Positions 23,101 through 33,550 of a stretch of 64,000 nucleotides of DNA are shown in pieces. Origin of the DNA: Akebia trifoliata (taxonomy: Eukaryota > Streptophyta > Magnoliopsida > Ranunculales > Lardizabalaceae); assembly GCA_017979445.1 (NCBI GenBank), contig CM030706.1, positions 13,130,967-13,194,966 of the forward strand, written 5' to 3'. The notes beneath the pieces were generated by a model. It saw only the letters and a list, made by a program, of their open reading frames with translations. It was not told the origin of the DNA and did no database searches. How positions within the stretch are numbered: position 1 is the stretch's first letter; every line of letters begins with the position of its first letter. The translations under genes and the position numbers were made by a program.

Positions 23101-23917
23101 CCGCCAAGGGTTTTCTTGGAATTATGCTCAGATGCCGCCGAGGGTTTTTTCTCGGAACTATGCTCAGATGCCGCCAAGGGTTTTCTTGGAACTATGCTCA
23201 GATGCCGCCAAGGGTTTTCTTGGAATTATGCTCAGATGCCGCCGAGGGTTTTTCTCGGAACTATGCTCAGATGCCGCCAAGGGTTTTCTTGGAATTATGC
23301 TCAGATGCCGCCAAGGGTTTTCTTAGAATTATGCTCAGATGCCGCCGAGGGTTTTCTCGGAACTATGTTTTGATGCCGCCAAGAGTTTTCTTGGAATTAT
23401 GCTCAGATGCCGCCAAGGGTTTTCTTGGAATTATCCTCAAATACCGTCGATGGTTTTCTCGGAACTATGCTCAGATGCCGCCAAGGGTTTTCTTGGAATT
23501 ATGCTCAGATGCCGCTGAGGGTTTTCTCGGAACTATGTTCAGATGCCGCCAAGGGTGTTCTTGGAATTCTGCTCAGATGCCGCCGAGGGTTTTTCGGAAC
23601 TATGCTCAGATGCCGCCAAGGGTTTTCTTGGAATTATGTTCAGATGCCGCCAAGGGTTTTCTCAGAACTATGCTCAGATGCCGTCGAGGGTTTTCTCGAA
23701 ACTATGCTCAGATGCCGCCAAGGGTTTTCTTGGTATTATGTTCAGATGCCGCCGAGGGTTTTCTCGGAACTATGCTCAGATGCCGCCAAGGGTTTTCTTG
23801 GAATTATGCTCAGATGCCGCCAAGGGTTTTCTTGGAATTATGCTTAGTTACCGCCGAGGGTTTTCTCGAAATTATTCTCAGATGCCGCCAAGGGTTTTCT
23901 TGGATTTATGCTCAGTT
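17185..23917 (+). repeat. Large 34-bp minisatellite array in the E3 3' UTR
   Basis: About 6.7 kb, roughly 200 monomers. The first six or so copies (to about 17374) are 33 bp (GATTTTGCTCAG), as in E2. After that an extra base (GAATTATGCTCAG) makes the unit 34 bp. The two main variants read CCAAGGGTTTTCTTGG..AATTATG and CCGAGGGTTTTCTCGG..AACTATG. Segments of about 1.11 kb are themselves repeated. No stop occurs in any frame of the consensus, so three overlapping long open frames appear; they are not genes. The array ends about 320 bases before the polypurine tract. Confidence 0.95.
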
Positions 23918-24237
23918 TAAATTTACTTCATTTTTTACTCATTTCAAATTCAAACTCTTTGAAATCTATCTTAGATTTTGAGCCCACACACTTGCACAGT
24001 TGTTATATCAGTCAAGGAGAATTTTTTAAAATTCAAGGATCTGACACTGCCAGTGAGAGCTCGTGCTCAAGGACCTGACATTTTTCTAATTCTTGGAGAG
24101 TTTTACGCTCAATGATCCGAATACCCCGACGAATTGTTAAATCATGCTGCAAAATGAACTGTCACTAGCTTTGGCATTCGGATATCGCATTATCTACCAA
24201 AATAGATTTGCTATATAGTTTGCTTCAATCCTCTACC
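23918..24237 (+). other. E3 3' UTR between minisatellite and polypurine tract
   Basis: Inverted counterpart of 7454-7770 in E2, with no coding content. Shared words such as GACACTGCCAGTGAGA and GCTTTGGCATTC show that the sequence around the array is conserved while the array itself has expanded. Confidence 0.8.
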
Positions 24238-24250
24238 AAAGAGGGGCATC
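24238..24250 (+). promoter_or_regulatory. Polypurine tract of E3
   Basis: AAAGAGGGGCATC directly before the right LTR start TGTAGACA at 24251. Confidence 0.75.
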
Positions 24251-26011
24251 TGTAGACATCCCATTTTTGCATCCGCCTGATTAATCAAGTCGTCAACCCG
24301 ATCGCAAAGGTTCCCAATGATAGATGTTTATTCCAATGCTTTATTTTGTTACCAGATATGTTTCAGAAATTCGGATGAGGTATCTCGAACTGACAAAACT
24401 TAGAAACTACGTTATGCTAGGAAAATACGACCCCAGACACATAGAAATCATCATCTTGCAAACAAAAAAGAAGCTTCACGATAAAAATCACTAAAAATGA
24501 TCAAATTACGAAAATACCCCTAACATCAAAACAACCTTAGAGCCTACATTACGCTTAGGAAAATCCGTTCAAATACATAAAACGACAAATTGAAACCAAA
24601 TAAATCATTTTGCCAATTTTCACAAAATTTGACAAAATTATGAATATACCCCTCATAAAATTCACAACCATTTCACACAAAAAATTTCATAAATGACAAA
24701 AACCAACATTCCCATTGAATTCCTTACGAAAAACTGATTTCAAAACATCCTGGAACATTGAAAAATGACTTAAAATGTAAAAAATCCTCTCCGAGGGTAA
24801 AATGGTAATTTCATAATTTTAATAATTAAAAATTTTGAAATAAATCATTAAATAATGTAAAGTGAAACATTAATAAAATTAATTATAAAATTTAAACCAA
24901 AAAATTGATCAATCAGGCTTTCAAGAAAAATTGTTGATGGTTCGCAAGATATTTCTTTAATGACCCCTCCATTTGGGGGTCCAAAGAATCAAAGATATAA
25001 TAGAGGGGGGTTCTCCAAAAATTTAAAGTCAACCAGGAAAGACTAAAGTCAAGATACTAAAGTCAATCAAATAAGACCAAAGTCAAAATTAAAGTCAATT
25101 AAGTAAGACTAGAGTCAAGTATTAAAGTCAATCTCATAAGATTAAAGTCAAAACCCTAATCTAAACTAATCGAGTCAATCTCATAAGACTAAGGTCAAAA
25201 CCCTAAATCAAAACCCTAATCTAATCAAGTCAATCTCATAAGACCAAGGTCAAAACCCTAAATCAAAATCCTAATCTAAACTAATCAAATCAATCTCATA
25301 AGACTAAAGTCAAAACCCTAAATTAAAACCCTAAAGACTAAGTCAAAACCCTAATTGAAACCCTAAAAGAAACCCTAATCAAACCCTAATGCTTCTAAAA
25401 ACTTTATAAATAGGAGCCTCCACACCCTATTTTCGTATCAAAGAAAAAATCCTAGGAAAAGTAGGTAAAGAAGCCTCCATAGCCTCCCCAAAACCTTAAT
25501 TTTGGAGCCCCAACTCCTTCCCTAACACCCCTACTCCGATTTTAGCCTAAAAAACATCCAAAAACCTCTCAAAAATATCCCAAAAATCCATAACAAATTC
25601 GAAGCACCCAGATTCAAGAAGGAGATACCTTACCTCGGAGATCAGGAATTAGATCCGGAGGTAGAACGAAGTAAGGAATACGGTACAAGGAGCCATTCTC
25701 ACCAGATCTGTGGGAATAACACTTTTGCAGGTCAAAGGTAATATTTTTTATTTTTTTTTAATCTAGGTTTATCATTAGCAATATAGATCTATTTGGGATA
25801 AGTAGAGACCGGCATTGGCCGGGCGGGGTTGGTGCCTAACACCTTCCAACCCCGTAACATGATCCCCGGATTCAGATTTCTATAGTAGATTAGTTCTTTT
25901 TATCCATTGTAGGGTCAATTTGGTTCTTAGACCACAATAACTAGGTGGCGACTCCCAAACCTCAAGGGTCAAAAGCGGATCCGCGCACCCCGCGGATCGA
26001 GGGCACTTTCA
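24251..26011 (+). repeat. 3' LTR of E3
   Basis: Runs from TGTAGACATCCC to GGGCACTTTCA. It has the same telo-box cluster, TATA box (25405-25413) and inverted repeats (25809-25822, 25825-25853) as the left LTR. It is a single LTR, unlike the compound left end. Confidence 0.92.
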
Positions 26012-26016
26012 GCCCC
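26012..26016. repeat. Target site duplication GCCCC, right copy
   Basis: Matches 9498-9502. After it the E2 3' UTR resumes with TTGTGTGGTATTTTT, the complement of AAATGCCACACAA at 16012. Confidence 0.9.
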
Positions 26017-26340
26017 TTGTGTGGTATTTTTTTATTTTTCTTTAAACTTTCTTCCCTATTTGACAATATTATTATTTTATTTATTTATTTATTTATTTAT
26101 ATATTTTTTGTAGGAAAATATTTTTTTTTATTTTGATGTAGTCAGGCCTGAAGTAACTTCTTAGGTTGCCTACGTACCTAAGTATTTTGGGATCAGACCA
26201 AAACGTAGTTCGAATTCTTCCCTCCCCTAGGTTAGGTGATCGGGCTGAGAAATAAAAAGACATAATTTTTTTTTTGAAAAGGCTGCAAAGGGGTTGAGAA
26301 AGGATATATTGGGCTGGGTAATAACAGAATTGATTCAGCC
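26017..26340 (-). other. E2 3' UTR between E3 and pol
   Basis: Counterpart of 15690-16010 on the other strand, with the conserved GGTTGCCTACGTA and GGGATCAGACCAAAACGTAGT blocks at 26163-26212. It contains a TTTA microsatellite near 26075-26102. No gene. Confidence 0.7.
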
Positions 26341-26353
26341 AAAGATGGCCTCC

Positions 26354-26620
26354 TTAAATGTAGTACCGTTTAATTTGATCATGGTTGGTTGGTTCTGGTA
26401 ATTCGATTCCATCATAATCTTGAAGTCTGACAGCTTTTCCTGGTAATATTTCCTTAATGATGAATGGACCTCCCCAATTTGGTTTGAACTTCCCTCTAGG
26501 GTCAAAGATAGGTGCTCGATTTTCTTTGAGTACCAAATCTCCGACTTGTAAGTGCCGAGCCTTGATCTTTTTGTCACATGCACGGGCGACTTTTCTTTGG
26601 TAAGCTTGTACGTGGTACAA
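26354..26620 (-). pseudogene. E2 integrase C-terminal domain
   Basis: Eighty-eight residues with YHVQAYQRKVARACDKKIK, LQVGDLVLKE, FKPNWGGPFIIKEIL and LPEPTNHDQIKRYYI, the GPY/F-type tail of gypsy integrase. It is in the same pol as 26807-27856 but is cut off from it by in-frame stops near 26625 and 26816, where an expected CGA (Arg) codon reads TGA. It ends about 340 bases before the E3 insertion point in the 3' UTR. Confidence 0.88.
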
Positions 26621-26806
26621 AGCTCTTAGTCATTTTTCTTCGATCAAATTTAATTCTTCATACCGTTGACAAACCCAATTTGCTTCTGACAACTGACTTT
26701 CCAACAATACCTTGAGAGACGAAATTTCCATTTCAATTGGCAAGACTGCTTCCATGCCAGACACTAAGGAGTAGGGAGTAGCTCTAGTAGAGGATCGAAT
26801 TGAAGT

Positions 26807-27856
26807 TCAATATACCCATAATGCAAATGGCAGTTTTTCTGACCAATCTCGATGTGATTGATACATTTTTCTGGTGATAGTTTTAAGATTCTTATTAACT
26901 GCTTCGACTGCTCCATTGGTCTGAGGACGGTAAGGAGATGATTTATCGTGTGAGATTTTGAACTTCGAACACAATGTAATAACTTTGGCATTGAAATGCG
27001 ATCCATTATCAGAAATCAATTTCGAAGGTACGCCATATCGACTAATGATGTTTGTTTGGATAAACTTTGCAACTCGAGATGCTGTGAGAACAGCATAAGA
27101 GGCGGCTTCGACCCACTTAGTAAAATAATCGATAGCAACCAGAATGTATTCATGCCCGTTTGATGCCTTAGGCGATATTTTACCAATAATGTCAATTCCC
27201 CAACCTGAGAATGGCCACGGTGAAGTCAGACCAACTAATTGAGAAGGCGGCACATGTATGAGATTTGCATGTATTTGACACTTGTGGCAAGTCTTTACCG
27301 TGTGATGACAATCTATTTCCATCGTGGGCCAGTAGTACTCTTGTCTCATAATTTTCTTAGCTAACATTTTCCCACTCATGTGGGGGTCACATTCTCCTGA
27401 ATGTAGTTCAACCATTATCTGTTCAGCTTGATCTTCATCAACGCATGACAAATGAATCCCATCATAAGACCTTTTGTATAAACTTCCTACGCACAGGATG
27501 AATTGAGATGCTAATCTTAGTAGGGTTTGTCGTTCCTTCCTTGATGCTTCTTCCAGGAATTCTTGTTTTTCCAATACTCTTTTAATGTCCGTGTACCACA
27601 TCTTTCCATCGGGTAGTCGAGTGGCAATGTTGATCTGATGGCAATATGCAGGTTTGTCTTTGACTTCAACAGTGATCGGCCTCAATTCCATGCCAGAAGG
27701 CAAATGGATCATTGAAGAGAGGGTAGCTAAAGAGTCAGTAAATCTATTATCTTCCCTTGACAAGTATTGGAACAAGATAACTTTAAATTTACTCACTAAG
27801 TTTAATAGATACTCATGATAAGGCTTCAACTTTTCATACTCATGATAAGGCTTCAA
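26807..27856 (-). pseudogene. E2 integrase: zinc finger and catalytic core, with the end of the second RNase H
   Basis: Residues 1-50 are the end of the archaeal-type RNase H (SREDNRFTDSLATLSSMI), with a local duplication of KPYHEY; the middle of that domain is deleted. The integrase HHCC finger follows: H152, H159, C190, C193. The DDE core is intact in sequence: D222 (GIDIIG), D283 (SDNGSHF), E318 (NGAVEAV). The frame ends at a TGA replacing the Arg codon of the usual LW-YRTS motif. This is the best-preserved integrase in the window, but it sits in a broken polyprotein. Confidence 0.9.
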
Positions 27857-27924
27857 ATTTACCCATATTCTACTGTATTATTGGTGTTGGAGAAAACTAA
27901 CTTAATTGCGATAGGAAAATGGCA

Positions 27925-28293
27925 TCATTCAGGAGAAAGCAAGACTGCCCCTATTTCATACCCATTCTGATTGGCGGCCCCATCAAAGTATAGTTGCCAC
28001 GTTTGATTCTGTGGTTCTTCTTCAACATGCAAGATATTCTCATCTGGGAACTGATTAACAGGCCGTGCTCCTTCTACTACTGGATGATCTGCTAAGTATT
28101 CTGCCACAGCTCTTCCCTTGATAGATTTCTGCGTAACATGTGTGATGTCAAATTCTGATAACAACAACAACCATCGTGTGATTCTCCCTGTCAGTGCCAG
28201 TTTCTCGAAGAGATATTTGAGAAGATCCATCCGAAATAACAAGATAACTGAATGAGATAGCATATAGTGTCGGAGTCTCTGAGTAGCCCACAC
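27925..28293 (-). pseudogene. E2 RNase H connection and start of the second (archaeal-type) RNase H
   Basis: The frame reads MDLLKYLFEKLALTGRITRW and LLSEFDITHVTQKSIKGRAV, the end of the gypsy RNase H, then WQLYFDGAANQNGYEIGAVL, the start of a second RNase H with its first catalytic Asp. The dual RNase H is a mark of the Tat lineage. A frameshift near 28290 separates it from RT, and a deletion near 27870-27920 removes the residues that carry the Glu and second Asp. Confidence 0.85.
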
Positions 28294-29266
28294 TAGTTGC
28301 TAAGTAAGTTTTCTCGAGAGCCGAATACTTTCGTTCATACTCTAAGATCTTTTTGCTGATGTAGTAGATAACCCTTTCTTTGTGAGTATCCTTGTCATAC
28401 TGTGCAAGCATGCATCCCATAGCTTCTTCTGTGACTGACGGATAAAAAAGAAGTGGTTCACCCGGTGTAGGTGGAATCAAAATAGGCGGGTTCAAGAGAT
28501 ACTCCTTGACTTGGTCGAAAGCCTTTTGACATTGCTCATTCCAAACTGTTGGTTCATTCTTCTTAAGAAGCTTGAAAATAGGTTCGCAGACGTTGGTGAG
28601 TTGAGCGATGAATCTGCTGACATATTGGATTCTACCCAAAAAACTTCGAATTTGCTTTTCAGTCTCAGGCGGTGGCATTTCTTGGATAGCTTTAAGCTTC
28701 ACAAGGTCCACTTCGATCCTTCTTTGACTGACCACAAATCCCAATAATTTTCCAGAAGTTACTCCAAATACACATTTATGCGGGTTGAGTCGGAGTTGGT
28801 ACTTTTGAATCCTTGTAAGAAACTTTTCTAATACAGCAACGTGCCCCAGTCGTTCCTTAGATTTGACTATCATATCATCTACATAGACTTCGACTTTCTT
28901 GTGTGTCATGTCATGCAGTAAAGTCGTGGCTGCTATTTGATAAGTGCCTTCAGCGTTCTTCAAGCCAAAAGGCATAATCTTGTAGCAAAAGGTTCCCCAC
29001 AGTGTGATGAATGATATTTTTTGCATATCCCGAGGATCCATTTTTATTTGATTGTATCCTGAAAAATCATTCATGAAGAACAGCAAAGCGTGCCCTGCCG
29101 TACTATCTACTAGAACATCTATATGTGGTAAAAGAAAACTGTCTTTTGGTCTTGCTTTGTTTAAGTCTCTGTAATCCACACACATTCTGACTTTTCCATC
29201 TTTTTTAGGCACCGGAACGACATTAGCAATCCATTCAGGGTATTCCACTACTTCCAAAAATCCCAC
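28148..29266 (-). pseudogene. E2 reverse transcriptase and first RNase H
   Basis: RT core: VPVPKKDGKVRMCVDYRDLN (residues 17-36), GYNQIKMD, MPFGLKNAEGTYQ, YVDD at 128-131, and FLGRIQYVSRFIAQLT in the thumb. The first catalytic Asp is replaced: the usual FMDGFSGYNQ reads FMNDFSGYNQ at residues 64-73, two G-to-A changes. RNase H begins near FYPSVTEEAMGCMLAQYD and is lost to a frameshift after EKTYLATSVG. It is therefore inactive even apart from the stops. The upstream part is in 29333-29605. Confidence 0.9.
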
Positions 29267-29332
29267 GTTAATCTACTTTGTAACTTCTTCTTTAATCTTT
29301 AGAGTCCATTCCGACTTCATACGTCGAATTTT

Positions 29333-29605
29333 CTATTTGATTGGTCGAGCATCAGGATATAATGGAATCCGATGTTGAACAATATCTGTGCTTACTCCCG
29401 GCATATCCTCATAAGACCATGCGAATACGTCTTTGAACTTTCTGAGCAAGTCTATTATCCCCTTGCGTTCATCGGGGGATAAGGTAATCCCAATCCGAAT
29501 ATCTTGATGCTTAATTTCTCGGGCTGTCTCATATATGAATCTATCCAGGAACATCCTTTCAAAATCGACCCACTCGAAGGGTCCATCCCCCAAAACATTC
29601 CTCAC
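29333..29605 (-). pseudogene. In-frame fusion: Tekay-like Gag end to Tat pre-RT
   Basis: The first part (MRNVLGDGPFEWVDFERMFL DRFIYETAREIK) is Gag of the chromovirus type. The rest (DIRIGITLSPDERKGIIDLL, then KFKDVFAWSYEDMPGVSTDI, then IPLYPDARPIK) is the Tat segment just before RT, like 53230-53410. The join is near 29515 and keeps one frame open. The frame stops where CAG (Gln) would be expected after RPIK and reads TAG. Confidence 0.75.
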
Positions 29606-30099
29606 GGAATGCCACTAATGGCTAGCATCCCCGTCAAACTGAAATGTAGCCACTGGTACCCACTGGTCTCTCGGGCACTGCATGGTACTCAGAATCTCTT
29701 GAGTCCTCAAAACCCACTCCTCGACCTTAGCTGGGTTGGAAAAACCTCGGGTGGACGTAATCGCTGGAAGTTCTGTAGCCACATCCCCAGGTCTGTATGA
29801 GTTTGGCCTGGGGGAGTTCTCGTAGCCCTCAATGATACAACCTGTGGCCATGGCTCCTAGGGTGGAATAGGGTCTGTTCCTTGTGAAGAGGCCTGGTGTT
29901 CCCTCAACTCAACCACCTCCTCGGCTAGTCTAGCCTGTGACTCGAGCATTTCCTCCCTAAACTTGTTCTGGGACTCAGCTATCTGTCCCATAAACAACAT
30001 TATCTAAGCTATCAGATCAATGGTCTGATCCGATGCCTTTCTTGCCTCGACTGTGTTTCGGCCTTTCCCTCAGCCTCTACCTCTGTCTCGTCCACTCAT
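29516..30099 (-). pseudogene. gag of E4 (Tekay/Del-like chromovirus), broken
   Basis: ATG at 30099, about 210 bases inside the primer-binding site. Readable parts are MSGRDRGRG, a coiled-coil-like FREEMLESQARLAEEVVELR, then AKVEEWVLRTQEILSTMQCP, WVPVATFQFDGDASH and ERMFLDRFI, the usual Gag core. In-frame stops occur near the start (TGA after GRG), in the middle (TAG after DLIA) and after ASH. No nucleocapsid zinc knuckle is left, because the sequence passes into Tat pol at about 29515. Confidence 0.7.
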
Positions 30100-30311
30100 C
30101 TCGTTTCTGTTCATCAACAACAAGGCATTTATTATCATCAGGCCAAAGTCATTCTTATGAAAGAATTAATTAATATCTTGAATAGGAATTTAGTAATGAA
30201 CATCATTTTCATTACTAACATAAAGAACCTAGAATCCTATCTTAGTCTTACTAGGCTCTATGGACTTTAGACACAGAAAAGCTTGTAATCCCAATACGGA
30301 ACTACTAATGA

Positions 30312-30323
30312 GCTCTGATACCA
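30312..30323 (-). promoter_or_regulatory. Primer-binding site of E4 (initiator-Met type)
   Basis: Minus-strand TGGTATCAGAGC, the classical site complementary to the 3' end of initiator tRNA-Met. It starts two bases inside the LTR end at 30326. Confidence 0.9.
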
Positions 30324-31571
30324 TCTGTGGTGCCCCGCCAAATGCTAACACAAATCCCGAGACCAAACCTTGAAGTTTGGACAGTTTTCTCCGTTTATGT
30401 TAGCATTCCACGGAACTCAAAACAAAGAAAATCGATAACCAACAAATCCTACATATAACAATGTACCAAAATATACAAAGTAAGGAAGACAGTAATTGCG
30501 AACATCATATAATTAGATCAGAGTTGCCCAAAAATGTGAAATTATACAGGATTATAAATATTTGACCTCCCACTAACATAGACCTATCACTCAGTCCAAA
30601 AGACTACATACACCCCTTGGGAACAAACGGACTCCTCGGGAAAGTAATCTCAATGCTCATCGGGCAACGGACTCTGGTTGTCAGTATGACCCACCAGATG
30701 ATCCTCGCTCGTTGGCTCTAAAGCTGTCTTTTGGACTATAGGATTTGAAACTTAAAAAAAAATGGAAGGAAAGGGCGAGTAACGATGGTTACCTAGTTGG
30801 TCCATAAACGACTCCTACTAATAACCTCACCTAGCATGGACGAATAAACATACTAAATAATTTCAATACATGCAAAACTTTACTATTAAAAACATGATTA
30901 ACTGGTACGTATAGCCAGGGATGAACAACTAAACAGTTTTAAAGATTCACATGGAATCAATCATCAGTACTCACTATACATTTTCATTTTTTATACAAAT
31001 ATGATTTATCACATTGAAATAACAAGTATGCTTTTCAGTTTATAATTCCAAATAGAATGGTGGAGTAGTGGAATTAGAGAGTTGGGATTCACGACTGGAT
31101 TGCTCCCAGTCGGGACATGATCTTCCAACATTAATCTGACTTTTAATTCTTGATTTTGTGGTCGGTCACTGCGCTTGTCACATTGGTGACCATTTATTCG
31201 GCTCAGGTGTGCCGTTTGATGTGACCATAAATAATAGGTCTATTTTCGATGTGTCAGAACCTTCGACTACTACTAGATTGTTAGTGATCACTGACCAATC
31301 ATCTTCGTCTATGCCTATCAGGCGTGCATGTGATTTTCAATGTAAACAACTCCATTCATATACGACCACCTTTACAATACACGTTCACTAGTAAAGATAG
31401 AGAGGAATGGACCTGGATTCTAGTTGTGGCTCCACTCTCATACGCGACCCATACCACGTATGAGCTTGGTGGTCCCTACCGTATATCCTAAGATAGTACA
31501 CCACTTCGGATGATATAATATGCTATCTCTTCAGGCATTCACAGACTCTTTAACAGCTCCAAAATAACTAC

Positions 31572-31583
31572 ATATATATATAT

Positions 31584-31632
<49 letters not shown>
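31572..31632. repeat. AT microsatellite in the E4 LTR
   Basis: About 60 bases of AT dinucleotides. The equivalent positions in the other LTR copies (33752-33772 and 41521-41531) have much shorter runs, so the expansion is specific to this copy. Confidence 0.95.
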
Positions 31633-31636
<4 letters not shown>

Positions 31637-32349
31637 TTTATTTCAGAACAAAAGATAAAGTAACAATACAAGGTTAAGAATGGATATTTAGTTTCCTACA
31701 ATGCAACTGTGGCCCCTGGTAAATAGATAATAGTACTCGGAGCCTCTACGCCAACAGAAATTTTAAATAAACATGCAACCATTCATTATCCCTAGATATC
31801 CTTTCACCAACCAACATTCAACATATAATGTAAAATGCAAACACCACCCCTCGGTGTGATTTTGACATTTTACCGATTCATCCCTTTCCCATTCTGTCGT
31901 AATTTCACTTCTCGACTTTTCAAACCAAATATTTTTTTGCAAGCTTTCAAATTTACTTTGATCATTCAATCGAAAAATTATCAAATTTTTGTTAAAACGG
32001 GGTCCCAATAGGTATGCGAAGGCAAATTACCAAAATTGGAAAAACTGGTGAAAATTTGGCTAAGTGTCGGAAACTCGATTTTTCAAAGTTGTCAAAAATG
32101 AAAATGAGTTTTTGAAAATGAAGGCCTTTGACAACGTGAGAAGGGCCATGTAATTTTTGTAACTTAATTCAAAGTAATGCAAAAGACATCATACGAATAC
32201 TTAAAACATTTACGTTTTGACGAAATTTTGTTTATTTTTTTTCCAGCTCATTTGAAAGAGTTATGGGGCCCATAAGTAGTGGTTTTGCATGTTAATAGCA
32301 TGAGGAATCCAAAAAAAAAATATCAAAAAAATTATTTTGCCACTTTTTG

Positions 32350-32435
32350 GAGTTGACAGTGGCTCACGGTGGTACCGTGACCAGGGCACGATGGCTCACG
32401 ATAGCACCGTGACTATTCACGGTGGAACCGTCAGA
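32350..32435. repeat. Cluster of CACGGT...ACCGTG inverted repeats in the E4 LTR
   Basis: Three adjacent imperfect palindromes: CACGGTGGTACCGTG, CACGATAGCACCGTG and CACGGTGGAACCGT, separated by about 20-30 bases, with GGCTCACG before the first two. Confidence 0.75.
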
Positions 32436-33550
32436 ACGCTGAAAACTCATGAATTTTCCAATTTTTTTCATCGTTTCTTCGAGTTTTTCATTCGTTTTCG
32501 ATTCTAATAGCCCACCCACGGATCTAATATTTAAATCATGATAAAATACATCAAATATATCAGTTCTAGCATGAATTTGAAGCAATTACAATAATGTTCT
32601 ACAATTTTTAAAATATAAAATAAGTTTTGGAATATCCCTAAATGCAATTTTCTTGAAATCTATGGCTACTAATAAGAGTAGAGAGTCCTCTGCTTGGTTT
32701 GTGGTTGTCAATGGTGATGAACTAACACAAATGGTCAATATTCGACGGCTTAAAGTTCTAAAAGTGGTTGAACTCAAGTGCCAACGGTCGGGTTGGTCGT
32801 AAAATCCTCGATGAAGGTGTTATTTACCTTTTCAATGATGATGAACGACTTTTCCTTGATTTGGATGAGACTCTAAGTGGGTATAAATGAACCTACTTGC
32901 TAATTTTTGTGAGAGATCAAGATAAAGAAGAGGAAATAAAGGTCAAATGGGATGACGACGTGGAGCTCAACAATGCCGACGATCCTTCCTTCTTCGTCGA
33001 CGATCAACACGGGCTTGATCGAGAGGAATGTTGACGATAATGGGTTAAAACCCTAGGGTAGAGGAATGGCTAATTTGGATTCTTTAGAGAAGAGGAAAAG
33101 TAATGAAATAAAAGAAAGTTATCTTTCTTTTAAACAAGGGTTGAGGGCATTTTTGATATTTTCAACTTGTTTCTATTGTTGACGGTAACCCGACTATTCG
33201 GACTCGAAAAATGACAAATGAATATTCCATTTTGAATAAGTTTTCATTGCGGACCTAATGGTGACGTTAAATTTTCTTGATTCCCTCTCTAACGAAACTT
33301 CACTATTTTGGGTCTCACTCAACACGAAATTCGAGGATTTTATAACTTTATCATCCGAACTCAAATTTGAACGTGCTTACAGGCTAAAGTATATATTTCG
33401 ATCATTTTGAACCTAATGGCGAAGTCAAAATTCGTTAAAAATGAACGAACTAAAATTCAAGTATCCTACCTTAAGTCTTTCTTTTAGAATTTTATCGAAA
33501 TTCACAATTAGATTTCGTCGAGATACAAATTAAAACCTCAGGGTGTTACA

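Larger units (their letters stand above)
9503..26011 (+). mobile_element. E3: complete but internally deleted Tat/Ogre-like LTR retrotransposon
   Basis: Bounded by TGTAGACA at 9503 and CTTTCA ending at 26011, with a perfect 5-bp target duplication. In order: left LTR 9503-11592 (a full LTR plus a truncated second one), primer-binding site 11594, leader, palindromic module, gag-start remnant, pre-RT joined to the second half of integrase, a long 3' UTR with two minisatellites, polypurine tract, and right LTR 24251-26011. ORF1, most of gag, protease, RT and RNase H are gone, so it must have moved using proteins of another copy, or lost them since. It is inserted in the 3' UTR of E2, a relative in the opposite orientation. 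Confidence 0.9.
30326..33550 (-). repeat. 5' LTR of E4 (Tekay-like)
   Basis: Minus strand TGTAACACCC (33550) to GGGGCACCACA (30326), about 3.2 kb. It is homologous to 33551-35361 and, inverted, to 38168-38985 and 39977-42017. It includes an AT microsatellite and a set of CACGGT/ACCGTG inverted repeats. The short open frames within it are not conserved between the copies. Confidence 0.85.

Noticed and set aside
17185..23917. CRISPR-like array of regular repeats
   Set aside because: The 34-bp units are directly adjacent with no unique spacers, and the setting is a plant retrotransposon 3' UTR.
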